The notes beneath the pieces are model-generated. The model was not told where the DNA came from. It made no database searches and was given only the letters and a program-made list of their open reading frames with translations. A stretch of 29,119 bases of DNA. Source: a virus. Shown in pieces: positions 1 through 6,205 of the stretch. Each line of letters begins with the position of its first letter. Positions within the stretch are counted from its first letter, which is position 1. The translations under genes and the position numbers were made by a program. The DNA lies in IMG/VR virus record IMGVR_UViG_3300037587_000130, positions 1 to 29,119 of that record. One strand, 5' to 3'.

Positions 1-43
1 GGCTGGGGGAGGGCTCCACAGTACCTTATCGTTATATATCAAG

Positions 44-72
44 CACTTATGGAGCGTTGACGAAGTCGTCAA
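44..72 (-). promoter_or_regulatory. Leftward TTGACG promoter over a palindrome
   Basis: On the minus strand a perfect TTGACG -35 box (67-72) is followed after 17 bases by a weak TAAGTG -10 box (44-49). The -35 lies in the palindrome TTGACGAAGTCGTCAA (57-72), with 7-base arms and a 2-base centre. It starts 11 bases beyond the stop of the gene at 83-820 and would drive a gene left of the window. A plus-strand reading also has TTGACG with 17-base spacing but only TAACTA as -10. It belongs to the promoter family seen at 1225, 2631, 5982, 10031, 13882, 13894 and 15957. The -10 box is the weakest part of the call. Confidence 0.5.
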
Positions 73-82
73 TTAGAAGTAA

Positions 83-820
83 CTATCCCTTGAAAATACC
101 CAACCTACGAAGCTGAAACCGTAGCGCATCGGCATAGAACGCTGGAAGCATTCGGCTCGCTTCGGCAACGGCTGGCGTCAGCCATGGATTGCGAGGGATA
201 ACGACGGACTGGCTGGTCATATCATGCAGCATCTTGAGACGGGCACCTTTCGGCCAACCTCGCTTAAATCTGCGAGACCCGCCGACGACGCGGAAAATAC
301 CTTGTCGCTTACCTAAATCCAAAAAGACAACGCGCGAACCAGAAGTAACAGCGTCTTGGACTTTGAACAGTGTTTGCTGCTTACGATTACTGGCTCTGCG
401 TCCTTTGAATTTCCGTAACCGAATATTCATTAGCTTGTTAGCCTTACGAGGTAAGCGCGTTCGTGGCTGCTGTCCCTCCTGTCCTGCAGCGTACGACGTC
501 GGGATCGCTACCCCGTTTTTTCCGCCTTTGGTCTTCGTCGCTCCGAATTCCTGGTCTTCCATGTAATCGGCAATCGAACCCACAATGGCCTGCTGCCGTC
601 GGATATTCAGTTCCCGGCGTTCCTGCTGTACCTGGATGCTTTGTTCCGTAAACCTGTTACGCAGCGTCAAATCGTTCCTAACGTCCGCTTTGGCGATACG
701 TTGGGTAGCGAACGCCGTATCGTTCAACGTCTTGCGTGTGGCAAATGGGAGCGCCCTAGCGGCAAATTCAGATAGGTCCCGCTCTAACTTCTTAATGTTC
801 TTATCGTTGATCTGAAACAT
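83..820 (-). CDS. Basic phage protein, possibly a virion morphogenesis or tail protein
   Basis: This encodes 245 residues. The frame is open further upstream, but the start at 820 (protein begins MFQINDKN) is preceded by a strong GAGGTGG ribosome site 7 bases away, so it is preferred. The N-terminal part includes LPFATRKTLNDTAFATQ, a pattern I associate with phage minor structural proteins near tail-completion or morphogenesis genes. The middle is rich in Arg and Lys (for example RLRKFKGRRASNRKQ). There is no signal peptide or membrane segment. It is transcribed leftward, away from the AT-rich spacer at 821-1288, and a TTGACG promoter lies just past its stop. The structural role is a guess from sequence flavour; the gene itself is well supported by length and start signal. 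Confidence 0.72.
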   Translation of the reverse strand: MFQINDKNIKKLERDLSEFAARALPFATRKTLNDTAFATQRIAKADVRNDLTLRNRFTEQSIQVQQERRELNIRRQQAIVGSIADYMEDQEFGATKTKGGKNGVAIPTSYAAGQEGQQPRTRLPRKANKLMNIRLRKFKGRRASNRKQQTLFKVQDAVTSGSRVVFLDLGKRQGIFRVVGGSRRFKRGWPKGARLKMLHDMTSQSVVIPRNPWLTPAVAEASRMLPAFYADALRFQLRRLGIFKG

Positions 821-1224
821 GATAACCACCTCGCAACAATTGCCCCAATAATACCACATTGGCCCGCTCGATCATGGCCCGGCTACGGGGTGCTACAGGG
901 TTTTTCTAGGGGTGGGTAACGTAAGTTGTTGTTCTATGTACCGTTGTTACCTTCTACACCCTCTATACCCTTAATTTACTATATAGAAGGTATATAGAAG
1001 GTAGTTTAATGTAGGTTTGTATACATAGTAATAACGTACATATAGTAATATACACAACAACAGTAAACGTATTGTATAAAAGGGATAGAGGGGCGTTCTG
1101 GGGGTGGTCGGGGCAACCGAACCGCAAACCCAGCGGTGGCGCGGCTTTCAGGGCTACCCTTGTATCGGGGTATAACGGGGTAAATCAGGGTAAAACATAA
1201 CAACTTTGTATATTTTCTTATATA
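821..1224. other. Divergent AT-rich intergenic region with short repeats
   Basis: No convincing gene was found in this roughly 400-base stretch between a leftward and a rightward gene. About 940-1080 is clearly richer in A and T than the rest of the window. It holds an 11-base tandem repeat, the inverted copy ACCTTCTA at 949-956, and the near-repeats TACATAGTAATAACG and TACATATAGTAATAT. At 1157-1195 there are spaced GGGGTA-type repeats. An 83-codon leftward frame here has low-complexity content and no ribosome site, so it was not called. The region could hold a replication origin or regulatory sites. That is inference from composition and position only. Confidence 0.5.
981..1002. repeat. 11-base tandem direct repeat
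   Basis: ATATAGAAGGT occurs twice back to back (981-991 and 992-1002). An inverted ACCTTCTA lies at 949-956, so either copy could form a hairpin with it. The repeat sits in the AT-rich divergent spacer. It could be an iteron-like or regulatory site, but two copies are too few to decide. Confidence 0.6.
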
Positions 1225-1253
1225 TTGACGTATTGTTACGGCTTTGCTATGGT
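1225..1253 (+). promoter_or_regulatory. Rightward TTGACG promoter
   Basis: TTGACG (1225-1230) and TATGGT (1248-1253) are separated by 17 bases, giving a predicted start of transcription near 1260. The spacer lacks the CGTCATTA core seen in the leftward early promoters, so this is a weaker family member. It places the transcript start downstream of the earliest possible start codons of the next gene, supporting the later start at 1289. Confidence 0.55.
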
Positions 1254-1288
1254 CCATGATGACAATTTTTAAATCAATGGTGGCGAAA

Positions 1289-2194
1289 ATGTACGAACCT
1301 GAAAAATTAAAAAACGGTCTTTATAGCGACGTTCCGACTAGTAAAGAGCGAGCGATAGCCAACAACTCTAAAGAATACGACATTAATAACGACGATCACT
1401 GCGGCGAATGTGTGGATTTCTTATCAGGTAGTCGGGACGGTTTTCGGTTTTATACCAAGTCCGGCCACTGCACCAACTGCGCAATGATGGACGCTGGAGA
1501 CTTCTATAATATTGTCCGTAAAGGTTCCTTGCGTATCGGTTTTGCAATTGGTGCACCTGTTGTTAATGTCGAACCCATATTCGAATTGGGAGTTATCGGA
1601 GTGTCTGCAACGGGTCGGGATGCCACCCGTTCGCGTCGCTTGAGTCGGAGCGGAACAGAGCAAGCGTTCCAAGCGTTGCAATTACTTTATGACGCTCAAA
1701 CGCTCGAAATTGTCCCCTGCGACCATTGGCCTGAAATTGCCAAAACTCCGTCCGCTGCGCGAGATAATGATGCTGAATTTTACGTCCGGGAAGAATGCTG
1801 TAGCCGTTGCGGTGCTATTGGTCTGCGTCGCGCTATCGACGGCAAGTGCCACTTTTGCGAAATGGAACGAACGAAATTGTCGCCCCGCCAGATTGCGCTA
1901 GCTGCTGGTAAGACTTGGTACACCCCCACGAATGCCTGTAAGCGATGCAACACGTTGGCAGATCGTAAGGTCGAGAACGGGCAGTGCAAACAATGTTTCC
2001 CGGTTGGTGAGGTCGACAAACGCCAAACCGTCGACAGCCAGCTAATGCGCGAAACGCCCGATCTGGTGCTTAGTCGCGATGACGCCCGAGCCATGGGGTT
2101 TAAGGTGTACCGGACGGGCAACGCATGCAGGAAAGGCCACACAGGTTACCGGTATGTTTCAACCGGTAACTGTATCGAGTGTTTGCGGGGTTAG
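1289..2194 (+). CDS. Cysteine-rich protein with four zinc-finger-like repeats
   Basis: This encodes 301 residues from the ATG at 1289, preceded by GGTGG at suitable spacing. Upstream in-frame starts (TTG 1244, ATG 1256, 1259, 1277) lie before or near the predicted transcript start or lack a ribosome site. Four units share the plan C-x2-C (or C-x3-H), then 10-20 residues, then G-x-C-x2-C. They begin CGEC/CTNC, CSRC/CHFC, CKRC/CKQC and CRKGH/CIEC, and the last closes the protein. Such pairs usually bind zinc and act in nucleic-acid or protein contacts. The region between the first and second unit has no cysteine pair. I do not recognise a family. Its stop overlaps the stop of the convergent gene at 2191-2595 in the bases TTAG. 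Confidence 0.78.
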   Translation: MYEPEKLKNGLYSDVPTSKERAIANNSKEYDINNDDHCGECVDFLSGSRDGFRFYTKSGHCTNCAMMDAGDFYNIVRKGSLRIGFAIGAPVVNVEPIFELGVIGVSATGRDATRSRRLSRSGTEQAFQALQLLYDAQTLEIVPCDHWPEIAKTPSAARDNDAEFYVREECCSRCGAIGLRRAIDGKCHFCEMERTKLSPRQIALAAGKTWYTPTNACKRCNTLADRKVENGQCKQCFPVGEVDKRQTVDSQLMRETPDLVLSRDDARAMGFKVYRTGNACRKGHTGYRYVSTGNCIECLRG

Positions 2195-2595
2195 TCGATG
2201 TCAAGCGTCACTCTATTAGAGCGCCCCACTAGCTGCGGTTGTATCTCTGGACGTAATTTTCCAGTCGGTAACATTTCGGCGAAATACTCCTTGGACGCTT
2301 GGCGACTCTTAAAACACAACCACAACCCCAGGCGCATAACGTAGTGGCGCTGGTCCGCTCGAACCCAACGGACGACCAGGACGTCGCCTTCCTTAACGAT
2401 TTGCCAGCCGCAGCCAGGCCCAGACCGTATCGCCGGCGTAGGTATCGGGAAGTGCCACCAATCACCTCCAGGAAAGCGTAGCGCCTCGACCCGACGCCGC
2501 TCTGGCAACGGTTGCCCATCTGCGAATTGGTGGGCCTGCATTGACATAAGCCGCCCGTTAACAAGATGTTTTTCGATTACTGTAACTTTAGCCAT
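2191..2595 (-). CDS. Hypothetical early protein, 134 aa
   Basis: I do not recognise this protein. The ATG at 2595 follows AAGGAAA about 10 bases upstream, and a well-formed promoter lies at 2631-2659. It is therefore the only gene of its transcription unit inside the window. The product is soluble-looking, with several tryptophans (GGDWWHFPIP and CGWQIV) and a beta-rich middle (GDVLVVRWVRA). No signal peptide or membrane segment is seen. It is convergent with the zinc-repeat gene, the two stop codons sharing the bases TTAG, and no terminator hairpin separates them. Confidence 0.72.
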   Translation of the reverse strand: MAKVTVIEKHLVNGRLMSMQAHQFADGQPLPERRRVEALRFPGGDWWHFPIPTPAIRSGPGCGWQIVKEGDVLVVRWVRADQRHYVMRLGLWLCFKSRQASKEYFAEMLPTGKLRPEIQPQLVGRSNRVTLDID

Positions 2596-2630
2596 GTCTG
2601 CGTTTCCTTATTCGTTGTTGGTATGGGTTA

Positions 2631-2659
2631 ACTATACGCCCTAATGACGGAGCCGTCAA
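2631..2659 (-). promoter_or_regulatory. Leftward early promoter with palindromic -35 region
   Basis: TTGACG (2654-2659), a 17-base spacer and TATAGT (2631-2636) on the minus strand form a near-consensus sigma70 promoter. The -35 box lies in TGACGGCTCCGTCA, an inverted repeat, and the spacer continues CATTAGGGCG, as in the promoter at 5982-6010. It lies just downstream of the terminator at 2679-2703, so it re-initiates transcription for the gene at 2191-2595. Confidence 0.8.
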
Positions 2660-2678
2660 CACCGCGTAACAATAAACA

Positions 2679-2703
2679 TTAAAAAGCCCGCACGGGGCGG
2701 GCT
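2679..2703 (-). terminator. Rho-independent terminator of the ten-gene small operon
   Basis: On the minus strand AGCCCGC and GCGGGCT form a 7-bp GC-rich stem around a CCCGT loop, followed at once by a run of T residues. It stands 13 bases past the stop of the last gene (2716-2871) of the leftward operon starting at 5953. It is the clearest intrinsic terminator in the window. Confidence 0.88.
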
Positions 2704-2715
2704 GTTACTACCGAA

Positions 2716-2871
2716 TCAAACGATCCGGAATTTACTCTCCCCGTACCAACATGACCGCCCCTTATCGGTCGCAATGCAGTACCCGTTAACGCCGATCGCC
2801 TCGACCTCGTACGTTTTGCCAGCGGTAAGGAAGTCTTCGAAACCGCTGTTATCCACACATAGAATTTTCAT
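2716..2871 (-). CDS. Small phage protein, 51 aa
   Basis: This gene is too short for a routine ORF list but is well supported. It starts at the ATG at 2871, which overlaps the stop of the previous gene as ATGA, and ends 13 bases before the terminator. The protein begins MKILCVDNSGFEDFLTAGK and continues with YEVEAIGVNGYCIATDKG, then CWYGESKFRIV. This is the pattern of small beta-rich, SH3-like proteins common in phage early regions, whose role is unknown. It is the last gene of the operon driven from 5982-6010. Confidence 0.8.
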   Translation of the reverse strand: MKILCVDNSGFEDFLTAGKTYEVEAIGVNGYCIATDKGRSCWYGESKFRIV

Positions 2872-3620
2872 CGTTTTAGATCCTCAGTAATAGACACGAG
2901 TACCGCTTCGATACTGTCGTCCAGAATGCGCCCCAGGTAGTCCAGGACCTCGAGTTTAAGTTCCTTATCGTCCACGCTGCGAGTTACCCGAACACTGAGC
3001 GCGGCCAGGGCGTTACGTACCGCTATCGGGTCCAAGCCGGCGGGCGCCTCGTCGTATGCGGAACAATCCCCGCCACACTGTCCGTTTACTAGCGCCTGAC
3101 CTTTGCAGCCATCGCACGGGTCGGCCTTCGCCGTGGGTTGCGGTTGATGCACTGTGCACAACTGGCCCGACTGGTCGACTACTACCCCACAGCCGGGGCC
3201 CTGGCAGGTCCATACCACCAACGGCGCCTCTGGGGCCAGTACCGGGTAGGCCTTCGGCCAGCCATCGGCGTCAATTCGATCCGCTGGCGCCGGTTTCGTA
3301 TCGGGCTTCGCGGCCTGTTCGGCGTCGATTGGCTTTTCGTCCAGCGCCGACACCTTAACCGCTCCGCCGGCGTTCCGCTCCGCGACTAACCGCTCGTTAT
3401 AGCCCGCGGGCGCCGTGGTCAATTCGTAACCACCGGCAAGCGCCTTAAACACCACATTTCGCTTTTTCAGAACGTGCAGCGCGTTATCTAAATGCGCGTT
3501 GCCCCACCCCGGCAGCATAGCCACCAAAGTGGCACGATCGACCAACCCCTTACCGTAATTTTCGCCCAGTATCTCGACGATACGGTCGCGGCGGACTTCT
3601 CCGTCTGATTTATCAGTCAT
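2868..3620 (-). CDS. Winged-helix plus zinc-finger early protein
   Basis: This encodes 250 residues, with an ATG at 3620 overlapping the upstream stop as ATGA. Residues about 8-70 resemble a winged helix-turn-helix: RRDRIVEILGENYG, then DRATLVAMLPGWGNAHLDNALHV with a basic segment KKRN and a beta-wing-like GGYELT. An acidic, proline- and alanine-rich linker follows. The middle has cysteine clusters (CQGPGC, then CDGCKG and CGGDC) that could bind zinc. The C-terminal 55 residues look helical. A DNA-binding regulator or replication accessory role is plausible. The assignment rests on pattern only, with no family recognised. Confidence 0.72.
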   Translation of the reverse strand: MTDKSDGEVRRDRIVEILGENYGKGLVDRATLVAMLPGWGNAHLDNALHVLKKRNVVFKALAGGYELTTAPAGYNERLVAERNAGGAVKVSALDEKPIDAEQAAKPDTKPAPADRIDADGWPKAYPVLAPEAPLVVWTCQGPGCGVVVDQSGQLCTVHQPQPTAKADPCDGCKGQALVNGQCGGDCSAYDEAPAGLDPIAVRNALAALSVRVTRSVDDKELKLEVLDYLGRILDDSIEAVLVSITEDLKR

Positions 3621-3853
3621 AGCTTAAACCCCTCAGTATCTTTAAGTACCAGACTAAACAGGTACTCGGTTGGATCATCAAAACCGCTGGCCAGTGCGCC
3701 GGCGGCGATCCGCTTACGTTCCCCGGACGAAAACTTCCCGCCCCAGGGCTGCATATCGAGCGTGGCGTCGCGTTCCCGCTGTCGGGCCTTGCGTTCCCGG
3801 GCTTTACGCCGAATACGGTCTTCGGGTAGCTCGCCGGGTTCCATTGTGGTCAT
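3617..3853 (-). CDS. Small basic protein, possible ribbon-helix-helix DNA binder
   Basis: This encodes 78 residues and starts at an ATG overlapping the previous stop (ATGA). The N-terminal third is strongly basic with repeated Arg/Lys (RIRRKARERKARQRERD). It is followed by WGGKFSSGERKRIAAGALASG and a hydrophobic helix near YLFSLVL. The basic arm followed by a short strand-helix-helix pattern is compatible with a ribbon-helix-helix DNA-binding fold. The match is loose, and it could equally be a small protein-protein adaptor. Confidence 0.65.
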   Translation of the reverse strand: MTTMEPGELPEDRIRRKARERKARQRERDATLDMQPWGGKFSSGERKRIAAGALASGFDDPTEYLFSLVLKDTEGFKL

Positions 3854-4083
3854 GCGAATCCCAAAGATTTAGCGCTAACCATTACTACCTTCTGGCAATT
3901 GTCCATATCGGGAGCGAGACCGTCTGTAAGTTTTTTATACGCCGCTGCAGCATCCTCCGGAGTTGATCCAACTATTGATACTTGACAGCCCTGGAATTGC
4001 ACGGTTAAGGTGTCACCCACTAGACCGACGACATCGGTGTCGGTATTAATCCGCACTTTTTTAAACTGCGTCGCTATTTTCAT
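3850..4083 (-). CDS. Hypothetical early protein, 77 aa
   Basis: I do not recognise this protein. The open frame extends upstream to 4218, but that part is the shadow of the neighbouring gene. The ATG at 4083 overlaps the upstream stop as ATGA, like the neighbouring junctions, so the protein begins MKIATQFKKVRIN. It alternates short beta-like segments (DTLTVQFQG and CQVSIVG) with a helix (PEDAAAAYKKLTDG). It is cytoplasmic by appearance and belongs to the ten-gene coupled operon. Confidence 0.7.
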   Translation of the reverse strand: MKIATQFKKVRINTDTDVVGLVGDTLTVQFQGCQVSIVGSTPEDAAAAYKKLTDGLAPDMDNCQKVVMVSAKSLGFA

Positions 4084-4442
4084 TTGCCATCCCCAAAGCC
4101 CGCGACATATTCGTCGTAAGCGTCTTCTGTAGCCCGCCCCAGATCGAAGCAGCCCTCCCGATCGCGTCCCGATTCCGCCCAAGCGATAGCCAGGTCGTCG
4201 TAGTGCCTGTCGTACCACTGTTCGAACTCCAGGGGTTGCCCGATCCGATAGTTACGCGGATCCATGAGCGATCGCCACATAGCCAGTTGATTCTCCGGCT
4301 TCATCATAAGTTTGAAAGCTGCCATCCGGAAAGTCATTGCCACGGTTAAAGGGTTGTATGCCTTCGGGTTGCTCCAGTCGATCGCCATTGCCTGTTCGAG
4401 CTGGTGTTCCACTTCTGCTTTAAGTTCGTCGATGGTGTTCAT
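4080..4442 (-). CDS. Hypothetical early protein, 120 aa
   Basis: I do not recognise this protein. It starts with an ATG overlapping the upstream stop (ATGA) and ends by overlapping the next gene in the same way. It is acidic and mostly helical by appearance, opening MNTIDELKAEVEHQLEQAM and later rich in aromatic and acidic residues (FEQWYDRHYDDLAIAWAESG). It has no cysteine cluster, membrane segment or catalytic motif that I can name. Confidence 0.72.
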   Translation of the reverse strand: MNTIDELKAEVEHQLEQAMAIDWSNPKAYNPLTVAMTFRMAAFKLMMKPENQLAMWRSLMDPRNYRIGQPLEFEQWYDRHYDDLAIAWAESGRDREGCFDLGRATEDAYDEYVAGFGDGK

Positions 4443-4690
4443 AAATCCCCCAGTTCCGACCGTAAACGGGCGGTAGTTGCGCGGCCGATCTGCCGCTTAG
4501 TTAAACATTCGGGCCGGTCCGGGTCGTTCATATCCCAAACCAGGTTACAACGTTTGCAAACTTTTTGGTCGCTACACTGGACCGCCTGGCAGTGTGGCCG
4601 GTATTCGACGCACCACGCCGCCCCAGGCGCCCCGATCGGGCAATCCGTACCGTTGCGGCTGCAATGACCACACAGGTTAACCGTCGTCAC
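4439..4690 (-). CDS. Cysteine-rich small protein, probable zinc binder
   Basis: This encodes 83 residues using the GTG at 4690, chosen because GGAAGGGG lies 7 bases upstream. Earlier in-frame starts at 4720 and 4714 have no such site. It overlaps the end of the membrane-protein gene by 14 bases. Nine cysteines are spread over the first 65 residues, with CGHC near the start, then CVEY...HCQ, CSDQKVCKRC and a late C, giving probably two metal sites. The C-terminus is basic. It may bind nucleic acid or a host protein, but the target cannot be read from sequence. Confidence 0.68.
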   Translation of the reverse strand: MTTVNLCGHCSRNGTDCPIGAPGAAWCVEYRPHCQAVQCSDQKVCKRCNLVWDMNDPDRPECLTKRQIGRATTARLRSELGDL

Positions 4691-4877
4691 GTTCTGACCC
4701 CTTCCACAACTCATGCGCAAGTTTGCCGAATACCAGGGCGGTAGGTATCGACGACGTCGACCAGCAGAGCAACACTAATGCCACACGGTCGGCAATGCTC
4801 CCCAGGCCCATAACGAACGCGATGCCGGATCCGATGGCGACTAGAACCGATAAAATAACAATGGCTCGGAGTATCAC
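4677..4877 (-). CDS. Small two-helix membrane protein
   Basis: This encodes 66 residues from a GTG at 4877 that overlaps the upstream stop as GTGA. Two hydrophobic helices are visible: residues about 3-27 (starting LRAIVILSVLVAIGSGIAFVM) and about 31-52 (VALVLLCWSTSSIPTALVFG). A short charged tail KGSERDDG follows. It is a predicted inner-membrane protein of unknown function. Its place among early genes suggests a host-takeover or superinfection role rather than lysis, but that is inference. Confidence 0.7.
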   Translation of the reverse strand: MILRAIVILSVLVAIGSGIAFVMGLGSIADRVALVLLCWSTSSIPTALVFGKLAHELWKGSERDDG

Positions 4878-5377
4878 AGTCCTGCCTCCCGTTCGATGGC
4901 GTCGGCATCTGCGCGAAGCAGAGCCACGTTTATACTGTCGATAGTTAACAACTCGTATTTATTCGCAGTCTGGCGCAGCGTAGCGGCCTGGACTCGTGCG
5001 ATCGACTGTTCGGGTCGTTCGGCCAGTGCTACCGCGGCGGCGTCGTAAATGCCCTGCAGTTCTTCCCCTTCCCCACTCAATCGGTCGACCGATACTGGGG
5101 TATAGAAGATTTTATCCAATGCCTTACGAAGTTGGTAAATATTGGATAATTCCGCGTCGCGTAGTTGCTGAATCTCCGCATAGTCAGTAGTTAGTTGGGT
5201 AATGCGCTCCGCCATCTGCGGAGCCTGGCAAAACAGCTCGCCGAGTTCGATATCCTCGCGGCGCATCATTGCCACAGTTTGGACGTCCGGGTCAATGACC
5301 GCTTTGATATCGCCGCGACCGTCAACGATTGCGACGCCGTGCATAGTGCCTTTTAATTCCAGTTTGCTAGGTATCAT
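4874..5377 (-). CDS. Coiled-coil early protein, 167 aa
   Basis: I do not recognise this protein. A TTG start at 5392 is possible, but the ATG at 5377 overlaps the previous stop as ATGA and follows GGGGGTG, so it is preferred. After a short beta-like N-terminus (KLELKGTMHGVAIVDGRGD), residues about 50-95 form a likely coiled coil (MAERITQLTTDYAEIQQLRD and continuing). The C-terminal 60 residues are alanine-rich helices. It has no catalytic motif and is part of the ten-gene coupled operon. Confidence 0.7.
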   Translation of the reverse strand: MIPSKLELKGTMHGVAIVDGRGDIKAVIDPDVQTVAMMRREDIELGELFCQAPQMAERITQLTTDYAEIQQLRDAELSNIYQLRKALDKIFYTPVSVDRLSGEGEELQGIYDAAAVALAERPEQSIARVQAATLRQTANKYELLTIDSINVALLRADADAIEREAGL

Positions 5378-5568
5378 TTCGCACCCCCACAACCGTTACA
5401 GTCGCCACAATCGCCGCCGCACTGCTTCGTGGTACGAGTCCACGGAGTCGAACCAATTACCACGGAACCCTTAACGCCTAAAAGGTCTCGTGCTTTTGTA
5501 GGGCTGTCCGCCACTACTCCAACAACGGTTCCGGAAGGCATTTTTATCGAATACACTTTACTAATCAT
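5374..5568 (-). CDS. Small protein with cysteine-glycine tail
   Basis: This encodes 64 residues, with the ATG at 5568 inside the last codons of the upstream gene (8-base overlap). The first 45 residues look like a small beta-alpha unit: VYSIKMPSGTVVGVVADSPT and then KARDLLGVKGSV. The tail CGGDCGDCNGCGGAK has four cysteines in 11 residues, a likely metal-binding knot. Function is unknown. Its stop overlaps the next start as ATGA. Confidence 0.68.
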   Translation of the reverse strand: MISKVYSIKMPSGTVVGVVADSPTKARDLLGVKGSVVIGSTPWTRTTKQCGGDCGDCNGCGGAK

Positions 5569-5953
5569 GGTCTAGCAACTCCCGCAGCGCGTCCCATCCG
5601 TCGCTATCGTCCCCGTTAACGAAGTCGTCCGATACATGGATAGCCGCCGCCCGCAACTTCTCGTAACGGATCGATAACCGCTGCATTGTTAATTGAGACC
5701 CGGCAAGCAGCTGCAGGAAATAGACGTCCTGCAGGACCGACCCAGCCACTTCGTCGTGCTTGACGGGTGCCGCGATAACGCCGGCTTCGATAGCCAGATC
5801 GCTGGCCGCTTTGCGGAACGATTCGCGCATTCCTTCCGACTGGTCAAACTCGTTAACCGCTTTGGCGATATCGTGAGTCCAAACAGTAAAACGGGCGTTA
5901 CCCGCGCCTGGGTCGTGTTGGTTGACTTTTAACAGTTGTTTGAGTTGTTGCAT
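5561..5953 (-). CDS. First gene of the ten-gene early operon, unknown function
   Basis: This encodes 130 residues, with an ATG at 5953 preceded by AGGAG at ideal spacing and a promoter 30-55 bases upstream. The protein is helical and acidic at the C-terminus (DDFVNGDDSDGWDALRELLDHD). I do not recognise a family. It leads a set of ten genes down to 2716 in which every junction overlaps by 4-14 bases, so its translation probably feeds all downstream genes. Confidence 0.74.
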   Translation of the reverse strand: MQQLKQLLKVNQHDPGAGNARFTVWTHDIAKAVNEFDQSEGMRESFRKAASDLAIEAGVIAAPVKHDEVAGSVLQDVYFLQLLAGSQLTMQRLSIRYEKLRAAAIHVSDDFVNGDDSDGWDALRELLDHD

Positions 5954-5981
5954 GGTTGGGACTCCTGTTGTTGATAGTCAG

Positions 5982-6010
5982 ACATTACGCCATAATGACG
6001 AAGCCGTCAA
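5982..6010 (-). promoter_or_regulatory. Leftward early promoter with palindromic -35 region
   Basis: On the minus strand TTGACG (6005-6010), a 17-base spacer and TAATGT (5982-5987). The -35 region reads TGACGGCTTCGTCA, an inverted repeat with 5-base perfect arms, followed by TTATGGCG in the spacer. It stands between the stop of the small zinc protein gene (6014) and the start at 5953 and would drive the ten-gene operon. The shared spacer core with 2631-2659 and 15957-15985 argues that a regulator, not only sigma factor, reads it. Confidence 0.8.
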
Positions 6011-6013
6011 TGT

Positions 6014-6205
6014 TTATTTTTTGTGCCGCTTCTGGCTGGTTAGATGCCATTGACCACACCACCGGCACTCGTAGACCCGCAACTTACGGCCGGACTTCGG
6101 CGATATGCCCAGCCGCTTGCTGCGCCATTTGCGGTTAATGTTGATTTGTTCAATGTCGACCAGTGCCACGGCCTTCGTTGGATATGACACTTTGTGACAG
6201 GTCAC
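6014..6205 (-). CDS. Small basic zinc-ribbon-like protein
   Basis: This encodes 63 residues from a GTG at 6205 that overlaps the primase stop as GTGA. The protein is basic, with a C-terminal YECRWCGQWHLTSQKRHKK. The C-x2-C plus a downstream WH pair is a pattern seen in many very small phage proteins of unknown role, and a further C and H lie near the N-terminus. It probably binds zinc and possibly nucleic acid. It ends just before the promoter at 5982-6010 and closes the primase operon. Confidence 0.75.
   Translation of the reverse strand: MTCHKVSYPTKAVALVDIEQININRKWRSKRLGISPKSGRKLRVYECRWCGQWHLTSQKRHKK

Noticed and set aside
1006-1257. Leftward 83-codon frame in the AT-rich spacer
   Set aside because: It contains repetitive Tyr/Cys/Val sequence from AT-rich repeats and has no ribosome site.
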